Assembly (NCBI RefSeq): GCF_900105805.1
Contig: NZ_LT629788.1
Coordinates: forward strand, 2,046,001 to 2,110,000
Direction of reading: 5' to 3'
From: Pseudomonas moraviensis
GTDB lineage: Bacteria; Pseudomonadota; Gammaproteobacteria; Pseudomonadales; Pseudomonadaceae
DNA: 64,000 bases
Numbering within the stretch: position 1 is the first letter of the stretch; every line of letters starts with the position of its first letter. The position numbers and the translations under genes were made by a program. Below, one piece after another: positions 18,821 through 28,000 of this stretch. The notes under the pieces are model-generated. The model was given only the letters and a program-made list of their open reading frames with translations. It was not told where the DNA came from and ran no database searches.

Positions 18821-19666
18821 GTGGAATACTCGGGGGTATTTGAATTGAAATATTATCTAGAAACCAACGCCTTGAGAGCACTTGGAGGTTCCATAGGCGA
18901 CAACAAAGAACTACTAAAACAATCTTATACGTCAACTTTTTCACTTTTTGAGCTAACTAAGGGTATCGGCAGGTCAAAGGATAGCAATGTTAGGTTGGCT
19001 GTACTTAAATCTATTCAGGCTACTGAACTTAGACTTATAGATTTTATGCCATTTGAGATGATGGAGTTGGCCTTTGGAGGCGGAGCATATGTGCTTGAAT
19101 CAGAGGCAGTGAAGGATAAGATACGGAGCATTTTATTAAATACTGAATTGACGCAGCACGATTACGATAAAGTTATTGAGCGGTATGAGTTTGGTACAAA
19201 GGTTTTTCAAACCGAGGTAACTACAGCCTATGCTGTTCCCGCTCCACCTCCAAAGACCGTTCGCTTAGATTTAGATAAATTGTTCTCGCCTGAGCGTGAG
19301 ACGCCTGACTACTTGAAAAACTTGCCTAAGAACTTGCATCCTTCACGGGTCATAATGGAGCGCATGAAGCAGAAGGACGCACCTGCAACTTATAAAGCTC
19401 TATATCCAGACTCAAAGCTGAGTGACCAGGAAATATTGAGCACCTATAATAATAGTCTTGATTTATATTTTTTTGCAAATTTTGGCTATGACTTGAAAAG
19501 AAAATGCCTTCGGGAGGCAGCGTCAAAAAACGACTTACTAGATGTACTTCACACAATATATCTCGTCGATCATGACAATGTAATTGTTAGTAATGATGCT
19601 ATTTTTCCCACGATCCTGCCGGACATAAATACAATATCGGTAGAGGAATATCGTAAATTAATGTAG
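18821..19666 (+). CDS. PIN-like domain protein
   Basis: A 281-aa protein. The N-terminal 'YYLETNALRAL' resembles the first acidic motif of PIN RNases (usually LDTN; here Glu replaces Asp). 'STFSLFELTKG' fits the second acidic position. The C-terminal 'LLDVLHTIYLVDHDNVIVSND' fits the third block. Between them is a ~100-residue insertion not typical of VapC, so this is a large PIN-like protein rather than a simple toxin. The start is GTG 18821; a TTG at 18845, right before the PIN motif and behind a G-rich stretch, is possible. The gene is strongly AT-rich compared with its neighbours, suggesting transfer. No antitoxin-like gene lies beside it. Confidence 0.55.
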   Translation: MEYSGVFELKYYLETNALRALGGSIGDNKELLKQSYTSTFSLFELTKGIGRSKDSNVRLAVLKSIQATELRLIDFMPFEMMELAFGGGAYVLESEAVKDKIRSILLNTELTQHDYDKVIERYEFGTKVFQTEVTTAYAVPAPPPKTVRLDLDKLFSPERETPDYLKNLPKNLHPSRVIMERMKQKDAPATYKALYPDSKLSDQEILSTYNNSLDLYFFANFGYDLKRKCLREAASKNDLLDVLHTIYLVDHDNVIVSNDAIFPTILPDINTISVEEYRKLM

Positions 19667-19932
19667 TTATCCTGTAAACGGCTTGACGAGATAGGCAGCA
19701 TTGCCTTCTGATGAGCAAAACATACCTGAGTTTAGTCAACTGTTAAAGGTGTACTGGCGATATGACTTACAGTTTCACCACAGAGCCACAGACAGGAGTT
19801 CTCGAATATTTTGAGACACTCCAGTGACGCACTCCGTAAGTGTCAGCTTTGGGTTGTGGATTGCAGCCCTTCGCCAAAGACAATAATCGGCCAAAAGCAA
19901 GCGTTCTGCGGCAGCTGAGAACACGTTTGATA

Positions 19933-20823
19933 TCAGGAAAGTTCCACACCAAATTTTAATTGTGTGAGCCACTCACGAAAAATACTCGGCGTCAGATAAT
20001 AGCCCATCAGGAGGATATCTCGCTTCCCCAGAAACGATTCCGGGTTACTTTCCATCTCTTTTGTGCTGGGGCTTCCTTCAAAAGTAATTCCCACATATGC
20101 ATAACAATCTTCGGTTGTATGGGCAACTAATACGGGGCCTCCGCTGAGTCCGCTAAATCCCCAACCGTGTTCAACCGCAAGTGTCGAGCATAGTGTGTAT
20201 GTAGGCTTTTCTGGTGAAGGAACCGAGGACGCAAGCTCAACGGCTACACGTGGCATCGGAGCGGCTAGCATGTCGCTAGAACTGTACTTGTGCCCATTGG
20301 GAAATCCGAACGCTAGCCATACAGGCTGGGTCACTAACCAGTTTGGATCCACCCAATTGTCCAAGTTAATAGCCTGTGCACCTCGAACATCTCGCAGCAC
20401 GGGCCAGATATCGCTCAAATCCGCTATCGCGATGTCTGGTCGTTCCAAATTCTGGCGTTCAAGATTGGCAAGCGCTTTCTCGTCATTGATCATATCGAAC
20501 GAAGGAAAGTCGCGACAGCTGGTAAATGACCATCGGTATTGCCCCTGGGGTCCATACCAATGGAACTGATGTATAGCGCGCCCCGAATGAATCGAAGGAA
20601 CGATTCGATGCCCCGTTTTTAAGGCTTCACTAAGAAATGCAGCAAGGACATGATGGCAGGTGACAGCATATACACGTGCATCTAACTGGACGAATGTTAC
20701 TGTCGCGTTGGTAGTGCTCTCACTATGACCACTTTGCAAGAACTGGTCACTAGCGAAAAGTGGTGCGCAAACGGTTTTGACTTTTTGATCGAGAGTGTTA
20801 TCTGTTGAGTCAACGTATATCAT
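19933..20823 (-). CDS. trypsin-like serine protease domain protein
   Basis: A 296-aa protein with a plausible catalytic triad: YAVTCHHVLAAF (His58), PDIAIADLSD (Asp) and GFSGLSGGPVLVA (Ser in GLSGGP). This is the Trypsin_2/S1 pattern. There is no signal peptide, so it is probably cytoplasmic. It lies 490 bp downstream of the PD-(D/E)XK gene on the same strand, inside the inverted-repeat-bounded cassette. Cytoplasmic trypsin-like proteases next to nucleases are known as effector parts in several defence systems; that role here is inference. Confidence 0.7.
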   Translation of the reverse strand: MIYVDSTDNTLDQKVKTVCAPLFASDQFLQSGHSESTTNATVTFVQLDARVYAVTCHHVLAAFLSEALKTGHRIVPSIHSGRAIHQFHWYGPQGQYRWSFTSCRDFPSFDMINDEKALANLERQNLERPDIAIADLSDIWPVLRDVRGAQAINLDNWVDPNWLVTQPVWLAFGFPNGHKYSSSDMLAAPMPRVAVELASSVPSPEKPTYTLCSTLAVEHGWGFSGLSGGPVLVAHTTEDCYAYVGITFEGSPSTKEMESNPESFLGKRDILLMGYYLTPSIFREWLTQLKFGVELS

Positions 20824-21311
20824 TTCGACTGGACTTCCTTTTCCTAGTGCTTGCGCATTGCAGCTTGTTGCATTGTCTACGGACTCCAGACTTTATAGTC
20901 CCGCTCCTACAATCGCAAACTATTTCCAGTAAATTTGCTCGTGGAGCTGATAAACATAGCTATATGGCGTCTGGCGCTTCAGGTTTTCCCCCAGCCCAAA
21001 ACTTTATGTCAATTTCACGCTCCCTGCTGCGAGCACGCCGACTGCCCCCCCATAAATATCCCCACTGAGGAAAGGTTAAAGCTCTCATTTAATATTTGCC
21101 AGCTGCAATAGCAACAATGATGTTGGTACTCGTGACTTCGCTAGTAAATGGAATATCAGTTGTACCAGCAAAACTTGGCGCAACTCCGCGTTCAAAGCAC
21201 TAAGACAGTCCTGCTGAGAGTCTCGCTCGTCACAGCATGCCTGAGACCTGAAGCAGCATCAGCTAGTGAAAAGGTGCAGCTGATCACCACCTCAAACTCG
21301 CCATTCTGATC
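20824..21311. other. intergenic gap within the protease/nuclease cassette
   Basis: About 490 bp between the nuclease stop and the protease start. I see no ORF with a convincing ribosome site and no recognisable RNA. The protease probably has its own promoter here. Confidence 0.4.
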
Positions 21312-22895
21312 TCACGATTTCTCAGCAACGGCCATCGCTACCTGTTCGTTTAAATCGCCAAGCAAGACGCGCAAATGCTCGAGATCAACAACCGGATGCT
21401 TGGCCCCCTCACCGAGAAAACTGCCCTGGTCCACCAACAGCGCGCCCTCGACCTGAGCTCCCCGCAGAGCGGGTACAGCTGCCAGCCAGTTGACCTTCTT
21501 TTCCAAATTCGCATGAAAGCCATCCTGGTCAGCTTCCCCCAGCTTACCAACCACATTAGTCAATTTGCTCATTGAAAAAGGTTGAGAAAGCACCTTGCAC
21601 TCAACAACCAGCGCCAGTAGGCCGGAAGGATGCAAAGCCAACACATCAATCTCTCCAGGCACCTTCGAGCCATCAGGGTGCATCAACTGACAATTGTTGG
21701 CAGCCCAGTAACCAGCATGGCTAACCCCACTGGCCTTCCAGCCAGCCTCTTGGAATACCTCCACCGCATCCGTCTCAAACGGCAATGAAACATGTACCCG
21801 GAATGCTTCCTCGTCCACTGGAGCACCGCCATAACCCATGTAGCGAAAAACCGAGTGTTCAACAAAACAGTTTATCGAGTCGACAATCGTCGAAATGGAC
21901 GTGGCAAAAGTCTTGTTGTCGATGCGTAACGCGGGTCTTTCAACCAACATGTTCGATGGGTAGCCCTTCATCCGATCCCGGTACCAGTCCTGTTGCCAGA
22001 AGCAGGCCTTGATGCTCATTTGCGCCGATTCAGCTCCCAGACCAAAGCCAGCAGAGGCGGCTATAAACTCCTCGAACAACACGACTCCGCCGTGATCCTG
22101 CGAACCGGCCAACTTGAACCGGGCAGCGCATGACAGGAGAGCCAGGCGGGCATTGAGTCCTGACCAAAAGTCCGGGTTATTTCCAGCCAGCGCAAATACG
22201 GTACCGGCGAAGAGCTTGATAGAACTCGGCTTCTGCCCTTTCAGCACGAGCGACACTGCGTCGCAAAACTCCTTCGGAGACTCAAGAATAACCGCCTTGG
22301 ATTGCGCCAGCGTTCTCTGGTTTGTCCCGTAGGGCAGAGCCATTGCGTTCCAGTGGTCCAATACCTCTCTGTCCCTATCACTAGAGTATTCAAAGCCCTT
22401 GGATTGGAAAGTAACCGGGCCAAATCCAAAAACCTTGTAGTGTTCATAGCTTCCGGTCAATTGCTCCCAGGCCATGACAGCCGATACCAACTTGACCAGT
22501 TGCGCAGCGCTTCTGTTAACTGCCGTCTGAACATTGCGATTTGGCCAGATCTCCGCGATTGAAGTTTTCATGGCGGAACCACAAATGGGTACCTCATGCT
22601 TCCAGTTTTTGTCGTGGTAATAAAAGTCATCCACCGCCTGCAATAGAGCGGGGATTGCGATGCGGGGGTCAATCGAGCTCGCGATAGAGTTCACGCGCTG
22701 TCTGGCGAAGTCAATGGCCTGAAGCCATTGATTATCGTCGTGAAGGGAGTTTAATCCACGAGATTCCAGTTCCTGCACAGCCTCTGAAAACCATTCAGTG
22801 GCGCCGTTGATACTGCTACGCAAGACAAGAGCCAGATCGCATGCTTGCTTGTAAATCCGTGACGAATCTTTAAATACATACTTATCCCGCGCCAT
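21312..22895 (-). CDS. PD-(D/E)XK-type nuclease domain protein
   Basis: A 527-aa protein. The C-terminal 130 residues contain GEIDVLALHPSG and LALVVECKV, i.e. D then E-C-K with the spacing of the PD-(D/E)XK fold. The N-terminal 380 residues are helical and unknown to me. They include 'FRVHVSLPFETDAVEVFQEAGW' just before the nuclease domain. There is no signal peptide. The gene sits between the right inverted repeat and the protease gene. Restriction-like activity is inferred from the fold. The ATG start at 22895 has no strong ribosome site visible. Confidence 0.65.
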   Translation of the reverse strand: MARDKYVFKDSSRIYKQACDLALVLRSSINGATEWFSEAVQELESRGLNSLHDDNQWLQAIDFARQRVNSIASSIDPRIAIPALLQAVDDFYYHDKNWKHEVPICGSAMKTSIAEIWPNRNVQTAVNRSAAQLVKLVSAVMAWEQLTGSYEHYKVFGFGPVTFQSKGFEYSSDRDREVLDHWNAMALPYGTNQRTLAQSKAVILESPKEFCDAVSLVLKGQKPSSIKLFAGTVFALAGNNPDFWSGLNARLALLSCAARFKLAGSQDHGGVVLFEEFIAASAGFGLGAESAQMSIKACFWQQDWYRDRMKGYPSNMLVERPALRIDNKTFATSISTIVDSINCFVEHSVFRYMGYGGAPVDEEAFRVHVSLPFETDAVEVFQEAGWKASGVSHAGYWAANNCQLMHPDGSKVPGEIDVLALHPSGLLALVVECKVLSQPFSMSKLTNVVGKLGEADQDGFHANLEKKVNWLAAVPALRGAQVEGALLVDQGSFLGEGAKHPVVDLEHLRVLLGDLNEQVAMAVAEKS

Positions 22896-22965
22896 GCATT
22901 ACCTCGCTGTCCCTGCTCAAGTCGAATCAAGTCTCTAAATAAAAAGATCACCACGATCGCGGCAT

Positions 22966-23003
22966 AATTGCATCATGCCGAAAACAGCATGATCAGTGCA
23001 ATT
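22966..23003. promoter_or_regulatory. hairpin upstream of the PD-(D/E)XK gene
   Basis: AATTGCATCATGC and GCATGATCAGTGCAATT form an interrupted inverted repeat about 70 bp upstream of the minus-strand start at 22895. It could be an operator or an upstream terminator; no T run follows on either strand. Confidence 0.35.
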
Positions 23004-23193
23004 GTGGTCTGCCCCCGTTTGTCTTCCAAGGCTCTAACCCGTTGACGCCTTTGGTGTCCGCTAACCGGCCAGCGGCTAAATCATAGACTGCCGTAAGTCG
23101 TGGCAGACGTTCGCAACAAAAACCTTTGGGCGATTTCTGACGATGGCTACTGGCAGGTCTGGGGCTGTTTCAGCTGATCGTGGCAGGCAGCAA

Positions 23194-23354
23194 TCGGCCG
23201 AGACTGTGGAAAAACGTCTTTCAGCGCGACAAGTACTCAAAACTGGACGGGGAATCGCGTTCTAAGCGAAATCCACATCTGCTGACGTGCCGATTAATTT
23301 CAGATTTAACATAGACCCGCGTACTTCAATTTTGGCGAAGCGTATTCACACTCA
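23194..23354 (+). repeat. right copy of the ~160-bp inverted repeat
   Basis: It aligns in inverse orientation with 18401-18563. Identity runs from ggccgag through TTTTGGCGAAGCG and a final 'cacactc'. The cassette of PIN-like, protease and nuclease genes lies between the copies. Confidence 0.75.
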
Positions 23355-23693
23355 GGGCTGATAGCTGCCTGTCAGGGTTCAGTGAATTGCCACGTGTTTC
23401 CTAGACACAGTTGAATATCTCCTCATGATCGAAAGCAGGTGCTGGCGCTTGACCGCTTTCGCCCCATACGGCGAAAGTATTCGGCAGTGTGTTGGGCGTC
23501 GAGATTCAGCCCATGCAGCGCCAGCCGACGCACCTGTCACGATCATGGGCCAGCCGGGCTGCTGAAGATCGGAGATAAAATGCATTAACTTCGGTGGAGT
23601 TGAGCAAGCATCTTTGCCACTCTCGACGTTAATGGCATGAGCTTCTGATCGGATGTTTTTACCGGTAACGAGCAAGAGCAAAAAGGAAGAACA
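23355..23693. other. leader region of the 1095-codon gene
   Basis: About 340 bp between the right repeat and the TTG start at 23694. Minus-strand open frames here have no ribosome site and overlap the real gene, so I do not call them. It probably holds the promoter of the downstream gene. Confidence 0.4.
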
Positions 23694-26600
23694 TTGAGCG
23701 ACTCGAATATTGCCCAGTTGCATGGGTACCGTGCATTCCGCGCCAAAGTTTTGAAAAGCTTCGAAGTGAGTCGCTTCCAGGACAAACATTGGCACTCCGA
23801 TTATGAAGATAAGCCCCATCCTTTTCTGGCACTTCGTGAGCAGGTCCGTCAGATGCGCGAATGGATTCGCGACAACGTACACCCCCTGCTCGATGAGACT
23901 CCCACTGCGGAGCCTTACATCCGCCGGGCACTGTGCATTCCGGCGACGGTGCCTTTGATTGCGGAAGAGTGGTCAGCCTTCCGAAAATTCGGCCAGTGGT
24001 TCGTCCCGCTACGCCTTACGTGGCCTCATGTCCGTAGTGTGATGACCCAGGTGAAGACCTTCGAGGGGCGGAGCTACCTATACGACAACCACTTTAAGCG
24101 CGTACTGGGTTTTAATAGGTTTGGTCAGAACGTCTATTACTCCCCCAGCATCGACGCGTCGCTCCGATGCCTGGAACCTCCCTCTGCGCCAGGGGCGAAA
24201 GATTTACAGGTGATGGATCCACAATGGATTCAGGTGGCGCACCATTTCGGATTGTACAAGGTGGCAGAGGTACTGCCTTACGCACATTATGGACACCGAC
24301 GGTTGGAGGGAGAACTTGCCTGGATTCTTGTTCGGGAAAAGATCGTCACCTCCGCTGAAGAGTTTGACTGGCTCGTCTATAAGGAAAGCCGGGACTATCA
24401 ACGGCGCGAAACCAATGCGGCGACGCGACACGTCATCCGACGCATGATCCGCCTGATGCTCGGCTATGGTATTGCCCGAGAGCAAATCGCAGGGATTTTT
24501 CATCATCAGATTTCTGCTTTCAACCCTGCCTATCTGAGCGCGAACCTAAATAGCCTAAAAAGCGCCGGTGTGGGTGATCTTAACGCCGTATTTGAAGTAT
24601 CCAAGAGTCTGTTGTGGCGTGCCAAACCAGGCATCTGGTCGTGTGTGGTTGATGAAGTTATGGCTCGCACACCGACAGAAATCGCACGCTTCAAGCGGTT
24701 GCTGCAATCATCAACAACACCATCCATCCCGTTGATTCGAGTGCTGAAGGCGCTAGGAGCAACCGTAGAAAAACTACCCCAGTGTCAATCACTGATTCTC
24801 GCCATCAGCCAACGCACCGAAGGTATTGTACCCCTGGCGGAGATCCAGCTTCTGGCGGGCGCACCATACTCATTGAGCATCGAGCAGATTGCACAATGCA
24901 CCGACTATCTCCACGAGCCAGATAAGCTGTCGGACTATCTGCGAGTACTGCTTCAATACGGCTACGGAAATGCGCTGGGGGTGATGGCTTTCCAGGTCTG
25001 CTACAAGGGTACACGTCCCACCGAACTCGACCGATGGCTTGGAGTACTCGACAGCCGAGGCAAAGACCAGTCGCTGGAGGCCGTCGCCGAATGGATTCGA
25101 CAGGCCCTCCAGGGGGGGAACAGCGATGCCTATCAATATCTGAGCCAAAGCGTTGGATTGCCGGATTTCTGGCATATGCAACGGGCGGAACCTATTGTGA
25201 AATTCGGCCGTGGGATCCTGAGTTTCCTGGTCCAACAAAAGGGACTGACGTCTGTTCAGGCGATTCGAGAGTGGTATTTTCATGCCCACGGTGTACACGA
25301 TCTGCGTTCCTGGGGTAGTACGGATGCCACCTACACACTGCTGCTGGACGACGCGTACAACAGGAATAACTTCTCATTCGTTGAGAACAACAATGCCTGT
25401 ATAAGCAGTGCGATCCGCGAGCGCACTGTCCAGCAATTGGGGCGTCGACCATACCCGGCTGATGACGCTGCGCAAGCCGCATACGATCAGTCCTATGCAA
25501 CGTTGAACGCCACTGAGCACTCTGCGCTGTTGCCGATTTTGCCAATGATCCTGGCAGAGACCGGAGGCATCTTGCTGAGCAGCGTTTTACGCCATGCCTG
25601 GGAGCCACCACTGGTATTGCGAAATCAATTGGCTGCACTAACACCCTTGATTGATGAGTTACTTGCTGGGGGAGGTCCATCTTGTACACAGCTTGGAGAA
25701 ATGGAGGCGGATGCCGTTGCCATGCTGTACCGAACTACTACCAACTCGGTGAGTTGTACCTGGCCCGAGGTCTATGGGTGCCAGTCCCATCTGTCAGCGC
25801 TGGTATTGCGTCAGAACTACGTTATGGAATGGGTTAGCGCCATTCGCGAGTTAAAAGCGCCGCTCGAGCGCAGTAGTCTGCTAGCACTGGAGCATGCAAA
25901 ATTGTATGCCGATAAGTTTTCGCCTTACAGATCCGAGCACATTTTTGATGCCTGCAAATATCTTCGTGCCAAGCGCCTGAAACAGAGTGCGAGTGACCCC
26001 TGGTCTCTCGCTGCACACTTGGGCGTACTCTTTGCAGCCGCGCACCGGGATTCACTGGCTGGGCAATGGATCGCACAAGATCTAGAAACTATCGTGCATA
26101 TGCCCCAGGAAGGGCCCGACGTTGTCGAACGACTGGAACAGTTGGACAAAATGTTCTCGAGTACGCTGCCGGACGCACTCGATTGTCATGTAGATACCTT
26201 TGTACGGCGATTCTCTGAGACGGATGCCGCGTTCCTAGCCACTCGCCTGATCGGTGAAGTAGACCTTCCACCAGACAGCAGTGGGCATGTTCAGTTGCGC
26301 GAGGCGCTACGTCAAACCCAGAAGATTGTCCTAGAAGTTTGCCAGCGCTGGGTCATGCGAGAGCGGAAAAAGTTCAGCAAGGGCAAGTCGGCCAAGATGG
26401 CCACGCAGTTGAACGCCATCCTGTCCAAACACCCGGCGAGCTTCTTTGCCAAGCATGCCGCCGATCTGTGCACGCGTAACAACACGAAAATGTGGAACGA
26501 GCCCCGACATGCGCATCTGGTGGTCTTCGACCCGAAGCAACGGCGCCTTGTCGGTATGGCGCTTGTCTATTTCGAGCCTATTGCGGCCCTGCACCCTACC

Positions 26601-26981
26601 CGAAACTGTTTGATTATTCGTGCCATCAACCCGATGGATGACATGCTGGCCACACACTCCACCGCATCAATCGTGGATGCGTTCTTCGATGTGGCTATCC
26701 AGGTAGCCTACGACAACGGATTAGCTGCGGTTGCGTTCCCTGCGCATTGTGGCGCGCACTTACTGTCGAACCTACGCCCTGTGGAAAAAGACATTGAGAA
26801 ACGCTATATCAAGCCCTCGGTGACGCCTCTGTATCGTCGTTCTGACGAGACAGTGACCGAGAACCCGACTGAATGGCGTTCGAAACCCCGGGAAGTGAGG
26901 GGAGAGTTTTATGCCTACGAGCGTGGACAGATGCAGGTGAACACGCTGTACGCGATCTGGCCAGGGAACTGGGACGCCTAA
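23694..26981 (+). CDS. large protein of unknown function with a possible GNAT-like C-terminus
   Basis: A 1095-aa protein. The start is TTG 23694, supported by AAGGAAG 7 nt upstream; no better ATG is near. Most of the protein looks helical and I recognise no domain in the first 880 residues. The C-terminal segment (HAHLVVFDPKQRRLVGMALV, then CLIIRAINP, then IVDAFFDVAIQVAYDNG) resembles the strand-helix order of GNAT-fold domains, but I do not see the acetyl-CoA loop clearly. There is no signal peptide or membrane segment. It stands alone between the repeat-bounded cassette and the prophage remnant. Confidence 0.75.
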   Translation: MSDSNIAQLHGYRAFRAKVLKSFEVSRFQDKHWHSDYEDKPHPFLALREQVRQMREWIRDNVHPLLDETPTAEPYIRRALCIPATVPLIAEEWSAFRKFGQWFVPLRLTWPHVRSVMTQVKTFEGRSYLYDNHFKRVLGFNRFGQNVYYSPSIDASLRCLEPPSAPGAKDLQVMDPQWIQVAHHFGLYKVAEVLPYAHYGHRRLEGELAWILVREKIVTSAEEFDWLVYKESRDYQRRETNAATRHVIRRMIRLMLGYGIAREQIAGIFHHQISAFNPAYLSANLNSLKSAGVGDLNAVFEVSKSLLWRAKPGIWSCVVDEVMARTPTEIARFKRLLQSSTTPSIPLIRVLKALGATVEKLPQCQSLILAISQRTEGIVPLAEIQLLAGAPYSLSIEQIAQCTDYLHEPDKLSDYLRVLLQYGYGNALGVMAFQVCYKGTRPTELDRWLGVLDSRGKDQSLEAVAEWIRQALQGGNSDAYQYLSQSVGLPDFWHMQRAEPIVKFGRGILSFLVQQKGLTSVQAIREWYFHAHGVHDLRSWGSTDATYTLLLDDAYNRNNFSFVENNNACISSAIRERTVQQLGRRPYPADDAAQAAYDQSYATLNATEHSALLPILPMILAETGGILLSSVLRHAWEPPLVLRNQLAALTPLIDELLAGGGPSCTQLGEMEADAVAMLYRTTTNSVSCTWPEVYGCQSHLSALVLRQNYVMEWVSAIRELKAPLERSSLLALEHAKLYADKFSPYRSEHIFDACKYLRAKRLKQSASDPWSLAAHLGVLFAAAHRDSLAGQWIAQDLETIVHMPQEGPDVVERLEQLDKMFSSTLPDALDCHVDTFVRRFSETDAAFLATRLIGEVDLPPDSSGHVQLREALRQTQKIVLEVCQRWVMRERKKFSKGKSAKMATQLNAILSKHPASFFAKHAADLCTRNNTKMWNEPRHAHLVVFDPKQRRLVGMALVYFEPIAALHPTRNCLIIRAINPMDDMLATHSTASIVDAFFDVAIQVAYDNGLAAVAFPAHCGAHLLSNLRPVEKDIEKRYIKPSVTPLYRRSDETVTENPTEWRSKPREVRGEFYAYERGQMQVNTLYAIWPGNWDA

Positions 26982-27331
26982 GCTTTAAAGGGTAAGACGA
27001 CCCGGAGGATCGCTCGGCGCTCGACCGAATGATTACTAGTGATGTCGCTGGGCGAGCTGCCGACCGTCTCCACTTGGCGTTTTTCGACAGACAGCTGGAC
27101 TCTCTCATGAGCCCTGCTTTTCAGCAGCTTTTCAATGAATCCTTTCAAGATTTCAATGGATTGAAATTTCAGTAAGCTGGTGGACCTCCCACTAACACGA
27201 TCCCGCGGGTTTCCGACCCCGTGTCCTTCGAAAGTCCTCAGGGTCCCCGGCGACTTTTCGGTGGCCTGGGCTGCAGATCCGCTTCGCTCGACTAGCATCA
27301 GTGGACGATCCGTCAGAGGGAGAGATGTCAT
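26978..27331 (-). CDS. doubtful ORF, possible remnant of a larger gene
   Basis: A 117-codon frame overlapping the stop of the 1095-codon gene by 4 bp and the KTSC start by 2 bp. The C-terminal half ('ERVQLSVEKRQ...ERRAILRVVLPF') weakly resembles the end of an OmpA-like domain, but the N-terminal half looks random and there is no clear ribosome site. It may be a decayed gene end or chance. Otherwise the 350 bp between the two flanking genes hold nothing I can name. Confidence 0.2.
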   Translation of the reverse strand: MTSLPLTDRPLMLVERSGSAAQATEKSPGTLRTFEGHGVGNPRDRVSGRSTSLLKFQSIEILKGFIEKLLKSRAHERVQLSVEKRQVETVGSSPSDITSNHSVERRAILRVVLPFKA

Positions 27332-27530
27332 GGAAATGATTGCCGTGCGTTCCAGTGCGATGACCGCCGTTGGCTACGACTCAGCAACAAGACGAATGAG
27401 GATCCGCTTTGAACAGGGTCACTCTTACGATTTCTGCGGCGTCCCATCAGCCATCCACAATGGCTTGATGGCCGCGGTGTCCAAAGGCGCCTACTACAAC
27501 CAGCACATCCGTGATCGTTATCAGTGCTGA
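27330..27530 (+). CDS. KTSC-domain protein
   Basis: A 66-aa protein. Start ATG 27330 is preceded by GAGGGAGAG. Motifs 'VRSSAMTAVGYD', 'MRIRFEQGHSYDFCGVP' and 'SKGAYYNQHIRDRY' give the full KTSC domain (PF13619), common in prophages and bacterial small proteins. Its biochemical role is not established. It probably belongs to the prophage remnant that follows. Confidence 0.8.
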   Translation: MEMIAVRSSAMTAVGYDSATRRMRIRFEQGHSYDFCGVPSAIHNGLMAAVSKGAYYNQHIRDRYQC

Positions 27531-27667
27531 GCCCCGTCCTCCACTTGGAAAGACGGACATCCCTGCAAAGGTTTCAGCTAGAGAGAATCCGCGAGTTCGA
27601 TAACCCGTGTAGGGGGCGGCCCTCAGGGAGGACCCGTAAAATCTGCGCCCTACCCGGCCTGCCCGGC

Positions 27668-28000
27668 TCATGCCTTCGGCTCGGCCTCGCTCAGGTCCAG
27701 CCGCTTGGCCACCCAGCGTTCGTACAAGCCGATGGCGACGTCCGCGCCGGCCATCGCGGTCAGGCAACCCAGGGCGCCCGCTGTCCAGATCGACAGGCCC
27801 GCGCCGAACAGCAACATCATCGCTGACACGCCGCAGACGATGCAGGCACCGGACCGAAGTGCGAGGCGGCGCAGTAACGCCCAACCGCGTGCCCCATCCT
27901 TGTCAGCGCGCCACATCTCGCCGGACACGCCGCCAACCAGGGACAAGGCAATCACCAACCAGATAGGCATCTCTGCCAGTGCCTGTTGCTCGTTCGTCAT
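27668..28000 (-). CDS. phage holin-like membrane protein
   Basis: A 110-aa protein with about three hydrophobic segments (PIWLVIALSLVGGVSG; ACIVCGVSAMMLLFGAGL; TAGALGCLTAMAGADVAI) and a charged C-terminus (KRLDLSEAEPKA). Size and topology fit a LydA/phage_holin_3-type holin, which forms pores in the inner membrane at lysis. A ribosome-site-like AGGGGCAGGG precedes ATG 28000. No endolysin gene is present nearby, consistent with a deleted prophage. Confidence 0.7.
   Translation of the reverse strand: MTNEQQALAEMPIWLVIALSLVGGVSGEMWRADKDGARGWALLRRLALRSGACIVCGVSAMMLLFGAGLSIWTAGALGCLTAMAGADVAIGLYERWVAKRLDLSEAEPKA

Noticed and set aside
21312..22895. Type II restriction enzyme with methylase partner
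   Set aside because: No methyltransferase motif (such as NPPY or a PC motif) occurs in any neighbouring gene.
23379..23882. 167-codon minus-strand frame upstream of the 1095-codon gene
   Set aside because: It overlaps the start of a well-initiated gene, has no ribosome site and resembles no protein.
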